From Zygnema cylindricum (lineage: Eukaryota; Streptophyta; Zygnematophyceae; Zygnematales; Zygnemataceae), in the NCBI GenBank assembly GCA_037447655.1, contig JBBHKE010002740.1, positions 22,728-86,727 of the forward strand: DNA of 64,000 bases, written 5' to 3'. Position numbers and translations under genes: made by a program. The notes under the pieces were generated by a model that was not told the DNA's origin, did no database searches, and saw nothing but the letters and a program-made list of their open reading frames with translations. Positions 1-15,000 of the stretch are shown here, piece after piece; within the stretch, counting starts at the first letter, position 1, and the number at the start of each line of letters is the position of its first letter.

Positions 1-3000
1 AAAAAAAAAAAAAAAATCCCAAATAAAAAACCAGCATGAAATACAGATTGTCAGCCACTTTGTTGCTTACAACAAGAAAATATGCCAGTTTCAGAGACCA
101 GAAATGGCTCTACAAATACCTGATACTTCAGACTACATAAAAGTTGGCACTTCTTTTCAGGAGACTTATTCTTGTTTCAAAAATTAAGGGAAAAAAAAAT
201 AATAATAATAATAATAATAATTGTGTTTTTCTGTAATGCATCGCACTATAGATTTGAGCCACTCATTCTCTTGCATGACACAGTCCAAAACAAATTGACC
301 GCCAAACCAGCAATCAGTTCACCACCCGTAATGCTTCTACATACCCTTCGATTGCCGTATCCCCAAGAATTGCATAGCCGGGTGGTGCGTGTGGACGCCA
401 GATGGTTATGTTCTGTTTCGACGGACCACCTTTGTCCCACCAGATTCGCTCAAAGTTTGGAGTGGTAAGGAAAAGGCGAGGAGCTGTTGCTTGCCCACTC
501 TGAAAACTTCGTGTTGACCTCATCATGGTTGATTCACGGGAGCTCGTCAGACCTTTCTGTTCCGCAGTAGAGGTTCGAGAAGGTGTGTTTGATCCTGGAG
601 TGGCGTTTTCAGAAGGCGCAGTTTCTGATTGCACAGGTATTAGCAACTCTGGGCGAAAATCTCTGAGGAGAGTACGAGGTGGAGGATTTAGACCTTGACA
701 AGCAAGGAAACTTTGAACAGAGTTTTCAATTCGCCAGATACTGGCTGGTCCGGACTTGCTGTTCTCAGTGGCTTTACCTCTGTCAAAAACCAAGTACATC
801 ATGCAACAACAAAGGAAATTTGTTAAGGAGATAATTACCATGGGATGCAGATTCAGTAGTTTCAGAACATCACACCGTCGTCAGCAAGTTATGATTGGGA
901 TGATCCTGGCTGGGAATCAGCAAAGAAAGACAATTATTTGCAATTCCACACAATTTTATATCCTTTAAAAAACTACAACCAGGAATGCAATAACCTGAGT
1001 GAAATCAAAACAGACATAGTGTGACGATTATTACGTATCATAAAAAACGCAGTCCGCGACTGAAGATGATGTTAGGAGGTCTTCTCGGACACAGCTCACA
1101 GTCGTTGGATTCGGTGGTTTTCTTCCCTTAGTTACAACACACCCCAAAGCAACATATCCTTGACCAGCATTGGGAAGCCAAACACAACATTCCTCTTCAG
1201 CAGATGTTCCTCCAGAGCTCCACAAAAGTTCGAAGTTCCGAGGATTTCTTACGCGTCGATAACCTTTATTAACAGCAATCACAGCAAACAGAGGAGGGTT
1301 CTTCCTGCATTTGCACCATGAGATATCGTTTTATGAGAGACAAGTCCACATGATCTTGTTTTATGGACCAAGATACAAAGCTATTTTCCATGGTAGCTGA
1401 CATATATCTACGTTATAATCGACGTACAAAAAACAGCTCTTCAACAACAGTCATTTACTTGCAAAAAGGCTGTCTTACTGCTCCCTAAGCTGCATTATGC
1501 AAAAACTCCTGCACGCTATTTTCTGCATGAAAAAAGGCTATCTTTCTGCTCCCTAAGCAGCACTATTTAAAAAACACCTGTCGTTTGTCTGTGATTTTCT
1601 GCATGATACATTCTTCTCTATAAATAATCAGGACCTTGTGATCAGGGCATCCCCAAAATGGAAAAAACCCTCAGGTTCTGTAAGGTTCTGTAGGCTCAAC
1701 GTCAAGCACAGCAATTTTCGCAGTGCAAGATCACAAGCATGAAGACAAGTGATGAAATTATTTTCGGTCATTCCCCCTGAAAACCAAAGGTGCTTTACTA
1801 GCAAAATCTCTTCTACTATAGTGTTTTACAAAATTGCCACTATACGAAAGACACCAACTTGGACAGCTACTATGTTTCAGTATTAAAAAAAAAAAAGGGT
1901 ATACCCCTTGAGAAAAAAAATACAAAGACCCGTATAAAAATATTGCACTGAAATTAGCATTAACATTTCAGCATAATCAAAATCATCGTAGTGCAGAGCA
2001 GTTTACTATAAAACGGCTCAGAAATTTTGGTTGGTTTCAGACACAACATTTCTCAGGGCATATTTCTCTTGCTAAACAGATAATAGGTTGCCACTAACCC
2101 CGCAGTCACACAATCGCCAAGAATTGCATATCCTGTTTTCGCAATAGGTCTCCAGAAAGTGAGATCCTCTGACGGATTCGAACCTGCAGAATCGCAAATT
2201 GAGCCTGCAATTTAGTTCCAATTTTACCACACCCACGACACCCACATAAACCTCCAGATACACCCATGCAAGTGCAGACCTATGACAGTCTCTTCCAAAT
2301 GGCAATTTAAATGCATTTAGCAACTTGGATTTGAAGTGAAACCTATGATGTATTGGATGTTTTCATAACAATGAAACAAAAGTGCATGCTAGATATGATA
2401 TGCTTGCTAACAGTCTGCTCCCTCTTTGCTGACAAGCAAAAGCCAAACAGGTTACTTCCCCAACAAGGTATCGGCTTGATGCAAAACCAGACAAGTGACC
2501 ACAGAGAAACATGAGTTTGAAGGCCGTAAAAAACATCAACGCTAATAGCAATATACAGTAATCGCTAAAACTATTCTTCTAAACTAGGGTTACATTCATT
2601 CACATTAACCTCAAGCTGTTTTGGCCAGGTAATGCGGAACTCAAATATTTCTGCTTTCTTTGTTCATACGATACACCCACTAACAAATAACAACATCAAT
2701 CCCTCATGATAGTACAACCAATGCAAAATAAACATCAGCACTCTGGATAGTGAAAACCCAAAAAAATCAATAGCTTATAGTTCAAATACATTACAATCAC
2801 AAGGTGAAACATTTAAATACAAAAGTGAATATGGGCCAATACCTGAAGGACTCAGCCAAAGCCGATGAAACTGAGTGCAACTCATTGTAATTGGACCACC
2901 TCCAAGCTTCAGAGCTGCAAGAAGATCTGCAGATAGACGCTGCATAAGGCGTACGACATTGAGTGGAATTCGCAAAGCTATGTCGGTGCAGGTGAGATCC

Positions 3001-6000
3001 AATTTTGTTACGCCTTTTTCACAAATATAGTCCATGACCGCATCCAGGGGTTCCAACACAGCAAGCCCGGCGGCATTCTCAAGCATCATGCCCTTTGCAG
3101 ATGCTTTCAGCCATGTATCAGAACCCTTCATGGCTAGCCTGAAACAAATTGAACCCCATTTTAATGATCAATGAACAATCATAAAAACATGTCCACTCAA
3201 GGGTCAAGGACAGTAACTTAAATGCTAAAAAGAGGAGGCCTTTTAAAATCAACTGGCTGGCTGCCAAATATAAACTCTTTGCACGAGGTCAGAAAATCTT
3301 CCACATACAAAAGATTCAAGTCAAGCTTCGCCCTTAAAAGCTTCTCCGGTCTGAGCGCAATATTAGCAGGCCATCTTGTGCCATCATAAAATGTGAGTTC
3401 TGGAGCTATTGCCTGCACGGTCAGCCCAAATCAACAAATCAGAGAGTGAAAAAACTCCGTTAAAAAAAAAAACAAAAAACAACAACGTCAGCAAAAAGCA
3501 AAATTGGAAACATAACTCAGGCTGCTTCAGGAACCGGAACTCTGCTTAGGAATAAAAGAAGAAATAACTAAAGATGCAGGCCACATGCTGACAGTATCGG
3601 GACCATTAACATAACAGTTTTGTACCCAGAAGGAAAGGAAAAGACTAGGTAAAGTGGCAAATGCTGCATAAAAACAATCAGCATACAAAAAAATCTCATT
3701 TGAAAGCAGACATATGCAGGTCAATGAACACATCATAGCAGACGCAAGAAAAGCCCAACCTGTACCTTGATAATTTGTATGGGACTTTAGAAACACAGGC
3801 ACAAACTGTAGTACGACCAAGTCAAGAAAGTGCAAACATCAAATAAATGCAGAACAAAGAAGAATGCATTAAAGAAGTTGAAGTCTGCATCTCAGTCAAA
3901 CCTCCCCTGATTAGAATCCTCAAACGAATTCGGCAACATTCAGTTGCTACAACGAGCAGAAGAACAACGCCCACCTGGAAATCCACACTGAAGTTGGAAG
4001 ATGATTTCTGTTGAGAGTCTTTTTTCTCAGCATCAATGGGCTCCTTGTCTTGTGTGTCCACCCCAGAATCCACACCAGATCCATCCAAAATTACTCCATC
4101 TTCAGTGGCTGCAGTGTAGCTGCTTCCGCTCGCCAGGTATACACAGTCATCAAGGTGTTCACCATTCTGCAATCGGTAAAAAAAAAAATGTGAATATATA
4201 AAAAAAAGTTATTCTGATCATCCTGATATTCTACAGCAGAATACTAAGACGAAGTTATGGATGATCAGGAGATACCGTTCTAGGCTGTGGAAAAGACCAT
4301 GGAAAGACTTTCCAGAGTTTTTGTATGCAGTGCAAAAGCCTAACTTGAATTCCCTAAGAAATGACTCAACAGAACGTAAACCAACACGATAGAGATAAAC
4401 ACGTATGCATCACAGCTAGCACTCTCACCAGAATTCGAATGTTCTTGAAGCGTAACTTCTTGTTAACCCCGACTCGAATAAAAGGCATCGTTGGTGGTCC
4501 AGAAAGCCCAAGACCACTCTCGTCTTCCAACAGATAGAGAGTGTTCCCGCAGCCTTCATAAACATAATCATCCAGATCTGGAGAATCAGCTACCAGTTGC
4601 CTCTGAGGACATAAATGAGAAATATTTTCTTTCTGATTGTATAGGCTGCTCTTCAGCAGAACATCGTTCTGCATTCCAACCGGGTCTTCTCGTACATCAC
4701 GGGCCGTCTCCTTTCCAGCCATTGCGCCTATTGAGGGCACAAAAAAACCTCCAACATCCAAAAGGAAATCCAATGCAACAAGCAACCGAGGACGTTGAAT
4801 GCGGATGACAACAGAACTCGTGCCAGGTTTGCTTGACATGTTCATGACCAACATGGTAAGACTTGCGGGATTGTCATCAGTAAGCCAGCCCTGGTTTAAG
4901 CCAGAGGCATTGGCTGTGTCTCCATCGAGCACAGAGCCTAATGCTAGACGCAATTCCGGGCGGGTACCAGCTCGACGATCCCAGATTGAAACTTTTGGTA
5001 ATGTCACCAGAACTTCCATTTCCTTTTGAGAAGTTACAAGATAGTTCAGCCAAAAGCCTTGAATCTGCAAATACGAGGAACAAAATCACAAGATAAAAAT
5101 CGTACTCGATACTGTCATGATGCTTGCTTGACTCACAGAAGTACAATGTCCTGTGAGCGCCTACCACCAACTAGTCATACCCATAAAAACTAAAATCCAG
5201 AAAGTCTTATAGTATAACATGTAAAAAAAAAATGTGTACAACACACCTCAAGAAGGGCCAATGAAGTGTCACGATAGTAGCCAGTAAAAAGCTCCAGTTC
5301 CGCATGTTGCATCTCAACACTGACACGCATGGTCGTATAAGGTTCAGCTAATGGCTTCACTTGAGGTGTTATTTCTTCGATCGTTTTTTTCTCCTTTTCA
5401 CCAACAGATTCTCCAGGTAAATCTCTAAAATTAGGTGGCAAAGTAGGAGGTTCAGCCATATTTGCAAGGGCACATTCTGTGATGAGTGTATATTCACGAT
5501 CAGAAAGTACAGCCCGAAGTCGAGCCATCTGGCCAAATTCATTCACCATCACACACAATACCGGTTCATTAATCAGATATAACATGTCGCACTTATACAT
5601 TAGCTCCCTGAAATGGTCACTTAACCCATCTGCTATGTACCGTAAAGAGACAGATGACCATATTAACTTTGACTACTGCACCAACTGCTGATCACTAACA
5701 TGTAAAAAAAAGCTTTCAAATGTAAAATGAAGGGCTCTCAATAAAAAAATTATAAATTGCAATTGCTGTAGCTGAACAAACCCCTCTTTCTTAACATAAG
5801 GACTCATCTCATATTCAGAGTAAGCGGTAGCCAAATACTGTAAAATAACGGCGTCCACTTATGTTCATGACATTTTGCCTTTCAATTGACCCCTTCTATA
5901 GTATCATCACGATTGTATGTGGGAAAAAACGAGCTCAAGAGGTAAATAAAACACCTGAATTGCAATAAACATACATGGTGCAGTTCACTTGGCCTAGGGC

Positions 6001-9000
6001 CCATGCTGAGATCTTTAACCATAATCCAACACAGTTCAATAGCTACAATCGCAATGGCAGTGTCCAAAAAGAGTTTTACTCCCTGCATATGATCTAAATG
6101 GTTTTGCGAAACACATTTGTAATTACGTTCATTCTTCAGTATATTCAACATGATAGATGAGTGCAGGGACTTGATTTTCCAACAAATGAGCCAGGCATGC
6201 TAAAGACTAAGACAAGCCAACCTCACCTTGACATGAATTTCCATGGCTGGAAGCCGCTTAAAGAGGTCTCTCAAACTTCTTTGAACTGTCACAGTGAGGC
6301 CTGCCATTTCTGGGACCATTGGATCCCGGAGAACACCCTTTATGCCCACTCTTACATTTATGTCCCGGCTCTGCTCCAACGCCCTCAGTCCCAGCACCCA
6401 ATGGTCAGAGATGCAAAAAAAACATCCACACATATCCAAGCTTTCGGAGCAAAAAAAAAAGTAGAAGGTGAATTGGTTACAGAAGCATAAATCTGCTTAC
6501 AAAAGTTCTGGTCAAGAATCCAAAAATCATATACTCAGCTACATCACTTCTCATGCATAACAGTGAAAAAGCATACCTCAATTGTCATCATATCGACACG
6601 TACAGCAGAGGTGTCCTCTTTCTTTCCCCCACGCCACTCCACTTTGCTAGCCACCTGGAGATGACCCAGACTTATTTGCATAAAGCTGACAAAAAAACAT
6701 CCAAAGGGAAGAAGAAAAAAATATGTCAATCTCCAGGTCGACCAACTGTGAACCATTTTGCAGCAGTAGAACCAAAAGACAAATTGTTTACAAAAAAGAG
6801 ACTAGTCTAAATACTACTCTGTCTTGGGACAGAGAAAACCGCATGAGAACGGATATATCATGGAGCCAAATCCAATTAAAACGAGCGTGGGAGAAATTTA
6901 ACAGTAAATAATTCCAAACAAACTTAAAATCATTTGAACATGTTATTAAGCAGTTTGCTTTAGTAAATTGTCGTATCATAAAACAACGTGAGGTGCATCC
7001 TTCAAAGAACTGCAACGCTAATTCCAAAGACTGATGTGCAACAAGAATTGCATCATTTCACAGACAGAAATTCCAACAAAAATACAGATTACAAATTGGG
7101 GTCATAAGTGGTGGAGAAAGAAAATTGGGATCATGATTTCGTGAAATTTGAGCTCAAAAGCTGAATTCATACTCAGAGCTTGTTGAATTTCGAGGCATGA
7201 TAATGAGCGGTGCGGCAAGAGAAATATCAAGCTTTACTCCAGAGCTCCCATTTATTTCCGATTGTTGAATAAAGCGTTCAATTCCACCAACGGCATCCAC
7301 TACCTTGACAACAGCCTGTTGTGCTCCAGGTGCTGCTAAGGCCATGAAATATGCCGTTAACTAGTGGTGGAAAACGACCAAAACACACACAAGCACAAGA
7401 TCTTCCATTAGTAAGAAATAGCTTGTTGGAACCGCGTGCTGTGACAACTCGGAGGGAACCTCAAAACTGACACATTTGTTCATGACAAGCCCAGAAGAAT
7501 AGCTTGAACCGGATGCGCAATGGCTTTACGAGACTAAACTAAATTTTAAGCTTTTTCCATCTCATCACAGTGTGCAATTATCGAGTCCTAAATCTTTGTT
7601 TACCAACAATCAGATAGAATTAAAGAAAATCCTGAGAAGAAGTTATCCAGTTTTGCGCATCCACCAGAAGATAAACCAACAAAAGTGTGGAAAAGGATTA
7701 GTCATTTTGGTTGTTTTAAGATAATCATCATTTTCAGCGTCATTGGTCAAGCGGTCCAGACTACATTTTTGTACTCTTTACGGGAAGTTGCCAATATTTT
7801 GAACAGGTCACAACATGCCTGATAGATCTCAAAAAAAAAACACTCACCTCTGATATGAAACGGTAAAGGAATACAATACGAACAGCTGATAGCTGTCCAG
7901 TAAGGCTATACTCGTAACCTTGGTAGTCATCATCATCGGGGTTATATGAACAAAACTCCAACTGCAAAAACAAGGCACTAACAGAAGGAAGAGTCATTGT
8001 CTTATCTTCATATCTTAAAATTAGATAACTAAGAAAATTATACCAATGAGCGCTTCTGAAACACATCAAGAGTCACAGCTATCGGGTAACTCTGGCAAAA
8101 AGCTGTAAGAATGTACTTCCAGAAAAACGGTGTGCAAAAAAAGACGGAAGTCGATGATCCCTGTTCGACTGAGAAGATTACATATTGCAACCAGATTCTC
8201 TGAAGGGTATACAGGTTAAACTACTTAAAAAGGCAATATCTAAAAATCCTAGACACAAACACCATCAGACTGTAGAGAAAAGCACTTACAATTACTAGGT
8301 GCAAATACGATTGAACCAAAACTGATGGCATGTAGACAGCTGTTGAGTTCATTCTTAACAACAACCATCCATGTTGATGTTATACACAGGCAGTAATCGG
8401 TCAAAACATAAAAGACGAGTCATTTTCAGAGTTAAAACGTGGTTCTTACTTGCACAAGAGAAGCATTTGAAGGATCTCGCAAATCGCAGAGCCATCCCCA
8501 CTGATGTGTTGGCCCCAACAACATGTTGCAAAAGCGCAAGTTTCCCAACTTCACACCGATCTTCATAGAACCAGGAAAAAGCTGTTCATAAAGAACCAGA
8601 AAAATGTAAGAAAATCAGCAACGGATCAAATCGACTGCAAGATGAGCGATGCCAACATCAGGAACAAAAGTCAGGCTGTTTGTTCATTGCACAATTGTAT
8701 TCTTCACAAAATGACATTTCAGTGCATTTTTGTATGAAAAAACTTGTAGCTCACAATAATCACAAGCTAAAACATTTCTGCCATGAAAAACAAACAATTA
8801 GAAAGTTCAGCCTGTCCCACATTGTGGAGACCCAACATGACACACCTTCCATGAAATGCTAACCCTCTGACTCCATTGGCATTGATGCATAAATCATCTA
8901 ACATAAATCCCAGCCTAAATGTAGCATTCCATGCAGCATATGCCTGGGTAAGAGGACCAACACAGGACATTCATTTATGGACCTTCCACACGTTTTTTAT

Positions 9001-12000
9001 TCTCGTTATTTTCCGTACACAACCACTACTTTATCTATAGCCAAACAGGGTAGAGCACATGAATCCAAGGTGACAACAGACCTTAAAATCCATGCTGATT
9101 CGCTCTTGCTCCAGCATTGCCAAATAGGAACCGTCCTCCAGTGTCAGGAAAACTCTAGCCCTTTCCATGTCCATACTCAGTTGGAATATCACCTTGGATT
9201 TTCCCTGCCCAAGAATGCCCTTCACTACTACAGGCTCCAAGCCTTCCATAGCAGTTATTCCATCCGGCTTTACCTTCTCTGCAGGCTTACTGCCTGACCC
9301 TGACTCATTTGAGGGAAGTGTGGATGCAGAAGCTCTTGACAGCTGACCCCCTAAGTCCATAAGTGCTGCCACTGTTGGACGGTTCATGTAAAACTCAAGC
9401 GTTGACATTGTTATGCCCATCTGCAAAACCACTTGTTTGTGTTAAACTCCTGCTGCACGACGTAACAATACTAATGGTCAAGTGCAGAATACTATTGTTG
9501 TCATCCAAACGATCTCAGGCTGAGCATTACCAGACTTGCATATAAATCATGAGAATGCTGTAGTGAACAGATAATGTGCATGGTTGAAATTTCTTTGGCT
9601 GTATTTCACCGAAGAAATGAATCCTGACATTATAGCAGGAAACAGACAAATTATTACACGATGCCTCATCGATTATAGCGCTTCAGTTCAAATTCTTCAG
9701 TTCATAGCCCACAGAACTCAAAAAAGTAGACTGAGGTGAAGTTTTCATAATGAGGTTCCCCTACTGGAAGGGGTAATACAACAAGTTCCTTTGTTTGAGA
9801 AAGAAGAGACAGCGCCACAAAGAGTTATAGACTTAGCATCCCGCAAAACGATTCCCGTTTCTACCATCAAAATATCCAGCCTAAGAAAGTGCCTAACTAC
9901 TAACCTTCATGTCCGTTCCATCATAGTCTGGAGATGCTTGCTGGCGCATGAGAAGCTGCATTTTCACAAAGTCCACAGCATCTTCAGAACCATCATCACT
10001 CTGGCCTCCGGGAAGGAGGTAACCGACTCGTCCAAATGCAGGAGTTTTTGAGTCCAAGGGCAGCTCCACATCATCCAGAGACAAGTCCTCAGCGTCAAAG
10101 AAGATGTCAAGGTTAGCCTTGTACAGACCACCTCGATGGCGAGGAGTCGAAGGAACAGAATCAGGAGATCCTGGAAAATCTTGCTCGGCATCTCTGAATT
10201 CGTCATCATCATGATCCTTGCTGTCAGTTTTTAAATGCCCTGGAGAACCACCTGCAGAGATCGCTGTTTCTCTCTTATTGGTAGAAACCCTTTTTGCCGC
10301 TGCGACTACAGGATCATCAGCTTTGTTTGGTGGTTTTGTATTTTTAAAAATTGAGGAAGCATTCAATTTGCTCGGAGATTTAGCATCTTTTGATATTGCG
10401 GAATCACCAGCTTTATTTGGAGGTTTCGTAATAATAGAGTGCGCCATATAGCGAGCTGATTCATTCTTTGGCCCTTGTAAAAGATCTTCTAATTCAAGTT
10501 CGTGTACACCCATGCCAATAGCCAAATCATTTTGGCGTTGAAGAAGCTCCATCTGCACCACAAAAGAAATCTCCCTTGATCTTCCAAAATAAAACGCATA
10601 ATACGTCCAAAGTACAAACTTCAAACCTTTGAGCTCATCTACGATGAACGACAGACTCCGTTACTGAATGACCAATATGACAAACATTCTTCATATCTTC
10701 TTTGCTGGGTACACAAAAGCAACAGCCAACTCGGGGTTGCGGCTTAAATGCAAACTGATGAGATAAGCAATTTGGAAACATGAGAGTCCAACGAATATAC
10801 TGACATTACAAAAGTTACAATAGAAAGAGCATAAACAAAGAGGTCCACCCAAAATTTATAAATAGAACAAAACTATGTTGAGTTTTGACTGTTGTTGTTG
10901 TCAAAAGCTCTAGCAACCTATTGTTGAAACAACGCAGTCCTGCTAAGCAACCACTTACCTTACCACCTGATGCGCGCAGCACCAAAATATCCAACTCCTC
11001 ATCGCCAGCAGAAGATTCCCCAATCTGCCAACAGACTTGTATAACTTTAAAAGCTAAAGAACATACCTTAGGGGCACATTAACACAAGTTTACTGAAGTC
11101 TGCAAAGCTAATGTTCAACCCAATGATATCACCATCTTAAGCATTAAAAAAAAAAAAGGGAATCTTGCTGAAACCATCTTGATAACAACCTATAGAAATT
11201 TGAAAGCCACATTTAAAGAGGGTGCTTCCTATGCTTGACAGTCCAGCCAGATCCATAAAAGATAAAAAAAAAACATCCGGCATGAACATTTAGGATGAGG
11301 TAGCAATTTCGGTCCACAGTGTAAAACATTGGCACAAATGCCCCTGAGGCATTAAATGGAGATTCTATTCCTTCACTGCACATATTGTCTTCCTCCTCCA
11401 CTGTTTACAAGTCAAAATTGATGTTCTTCATTCAACAATCAATTCATAACGACATAACACATAAATGATAAAGGAAAGTTTCTCCTTACTGAGCTGCCAA
11501 CATAAAGCTCGAGTTGATCCAATGCCCCGAGTATGTACACTAATGGTTGACTAGAATCTACAGGCGCGCGTGTACTGTTCGAGTGGACCATTGCTCCAGG
11601 TTCCTCTTCTTCAAGCTCATCGTTTATCACAGATAAACTTGCAGGAGCCTGGACAAGCACACAGCTCAGCTTATTAAATGACTTGTAGCTGAAATGTTCA
11701 CACCCAACCGTCTCACCTCAAAACATTTCAATTGTAACCGGAGGCAGTCTGGACAAAAGAAATCTTCAGATTCTAAGTCACGGGCCAAAACTGAAATGGG
11801 TGAGAGTGATGGAAGGACAGAGGAGCTGAAAAGTGAAATGGAGGAACAGAGAAAGAAGGTTGCAAAGGAGACACAGTGCAGTAAAATTAACCCTCAAAAA
11901 ACGGTTTTGCAGCAAATTGGCAAATCAAAATTATTACTTACAGATGACAGATACATTGCCCCTGTCAAGCGATCCATCCAATCGGCCTTGTCTTGGTCAC

Positions 12001-15000
12001 TTTTGAACCGTAGAATCACTGATTTTTCTGATCGGATGACCTGTACTCATAATAAAAACAGCCCATAAGAACAAACCACATGACAGCCAGATAGTCCTCC
12101 AGATCATTCGTAGGAATCTAAGGAAAATACCAAATTCTTTCCAGCTTCAACACAATTATTCCAGCTTCACCACAACAGCAATTACCTCAATTATACCTTC
12201 AAACATATTCCAGAATCATTGCTGATACAAGCAGAGTACTTCTTGATAGGAAGGTAAAATGAAAAGTGAGGTAAGTTGACTAAACAATTTCTGAAGTGAA
12301 AGCACCTTAACCCAGACAATTACCACAACAAGAAAGAGTCCGTCAATCCAAAAATAAGAGAAAAGCTCTTAGGTTTTAAATTGGATAGTGTTTTCTGTAT
12401 TTGAGACGACCAATATCGAAGAGTAAGCTAAGTCAATGTATATAAAAATTACAATTCTACCCAAAATTCAAGTTGGTCTTGAATTGCAGTTGACTTACCT
12501 GAGCCTGACAGCAAATCTATTTTCAGCTAATGTTCAAGTTCTGGGGCAACTTTCCAAAAAATTGTATAAATCAATCGACTAAAACCGTGAAGGTCGAGCA
12601 TTGACAGAACATAGGACTCTATTAATTTTGCATTTAATTCAAAATGGGTTATCTGAAACAGATATTCACCATTCCTGGATCCTTCTCCCGATGGCAAATT
12701 GCAACCACATGGGGTGTATTTCCAATAACATCCGGTGGAATCTCTAAGAGCGTCTTCCCGACAAGCCTGCAATCGCTCAAATTTTGCCTTTAGTCCCAAC
12801 TTTTGCCTTTTGCCTTCTATCTTTTTGCCCTCAGGCTGGGCACTGTCATGTTGTGAATAAACATATGCATTCCTGATTGTTGCATGGTCAAGCATGTTTT
12901 TTGCTAAAAATATGGTTTACCCTCACCAATCCTCTGTATGGTACTTCCAACAAACACACATAATTCACGTCTCATACATCCATGGACGCATAGTAAGCAT
13001 CTATTCTTAGACTTTCTACTAAAATAATGAGTGTTCAGACAGACTCATACACCTAAAAAAACAAATGTAGAAGCACATTACATGTATCGTTAGAGACAAG
13101 GGAAGAGGAGAAGCTTAGACATTGGTCTAAAAACAGCACAGCAGCAATGACAAGGAAATGCTTTCCAAATTTCAGCAGACCAGATCTATAGTAACTTTTT
13201 ACATCGCCAAATTGAGGACTTCAGTCATAAATAGCAGTAACTTTCACTTTATTGACATTACTGCCTTCTTCCTAGCTGACACTGAACAGAGTGCCTACCA
13301 TTTAGACGACATTTCCTCCTTTTTGGTTTCATTTTCAAGAAGGTACAAATACGAGCCAGTGAGCACAGCCCAGCGCGGCTCCCAGGTAGCAGTTGTGCTA
13401 CCTATGCCCTAATGGAAACAAAGCAGAAAAGGAAAAGGAAGTCAAGGTAAAGCATCTGTTTTTGAACTTGTTAAACCCTGGCAACACACTGAAACATCGG
13501 GTTATTCTGCAGACCAGGTAACTCAGCCTGAAACGAACAACTCAATTAGAAAAACAAGTTGCTCTTTCACATTTCTGGCATAAAAAACTTTGCAAAGGTT
13601 CCCTTTAGCAAAACTTAGAAGCACACTTATGAGCGCAAAGAATCAGAATCAATTTAAAGTGCATGAACGGTTTTCCCAAATATTAGCAGAGTGCAAAGGT
13701 TAACATGAAACAACTTACACCCCAGTTTAAATGCCACAGGGGCCCTGAAAAGTCTCCAGGCAGCCAAGATGGCTCCACTGCGGGCTTATGGACATCCTCT
13801 TCTTCTGTTTTTGCTGGCATAACCGCCCTCATGACTTTCATTAAACGACCAAACCTTGCAGGTGAAAAATGAAAACCCAATCGTGGCAGCCAGACAGCAA
13901 CCCTTGTCGTGGGATGCCCTGGCAATGTAACCATCATCTGCACAAAGAAGACCAAACAACATAGTTATATCATGAAAAAAGAAAATAACCTCTCCTTATC
14001 AAGGCCTTGCAATCAAGATAAGGGCCTAGAAGCAAACTGGAACCAGAAAAGACTAATAACACACATATAGCTACCTCTTAACTTACTTTCACAACATTTA
14101 TCAAAACAAGCTGAAAAAGAGACAGCAAAGAACCCAAGCCAGCACATGAAGAACTGTTTTGAAACTTAAGATTTGCTTACCTGTTGGAGCAATGCAGACA
14201 TTCCACACCGATCAAGAACCGGCAATATGAGGTTAGCTGGCTGTTGTACTCCATGATATTTGCCTTCGTCCGTGCTCGGTGGACAGACAGGAGCCTTCAA
14301 AACATTCAGCGGTGGTGGCTGGGACCAGTCATAACTCCCATCAGCCAAAAAGACTGAGATGTCCGTACCAGTGATCTTGAATTTTGTATACAACGCACTT
14401 TCTTCCCATTTCTCCTCATGGGCCGTATCCTGCAATAAAAAAAACATTCATCATTTTTTAGTGCAGCGTGACAATGGTGGGTGGCTAGTGTGAAAGGAAA
14501 TTCTATGAATAAACTATCATTGTCAACTTCGTGAATTTGACAACCTAAAAGTGTACCAAATTAACAATCCCAGCCTTGTTAGAATCTGGAAACCACAAAG
14601 CACTTGAAATCGTGCAATATCCATGTAGAACAAAGGATTATGCAACATATAAGCCAGATATAGCAAACCCAAGACGGATCTGGGAAAACTGATGAATCAG
14701 ATATAAGAAATACCAGATGGATCTTAAACGATGAATTCTACGGCTGGAATGTGAGACCAAAGGAACCAGAAAGGTGAGGAGAGCATCTACTGCCAAGCTG
14801 TGCATCCGCAGTGATGAGCGTACCTGATCTGTCTTCAAAGTGAAATGACCAAGGTCCAGCAATAACTGACTTGTAGGAGAGCCGTTTCCATCATCATCGA
14901 CAGGAATAGCTATCTTTGGAGCATCCAAATCCAAATCAATTGAGAACCTGCACAAGACGTATTGTTTCGTCTATGATAAGTCAAACGCATCCCATATCAC

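Noticed and set aside
8850-8948. A possible VPS13 exon reading AYAAWNATFRLGFMLDD
   Set aside because: Exon 27 joins exon 28 directly in phase and in the family order; this segment has no VPS13-like counterpart.
11213-11401. A possible exon reading VEEEDNMCSEGIESP
   Set aside because: VPS13 exons 24 and 25 join in phase without it and no family similarity was seen.
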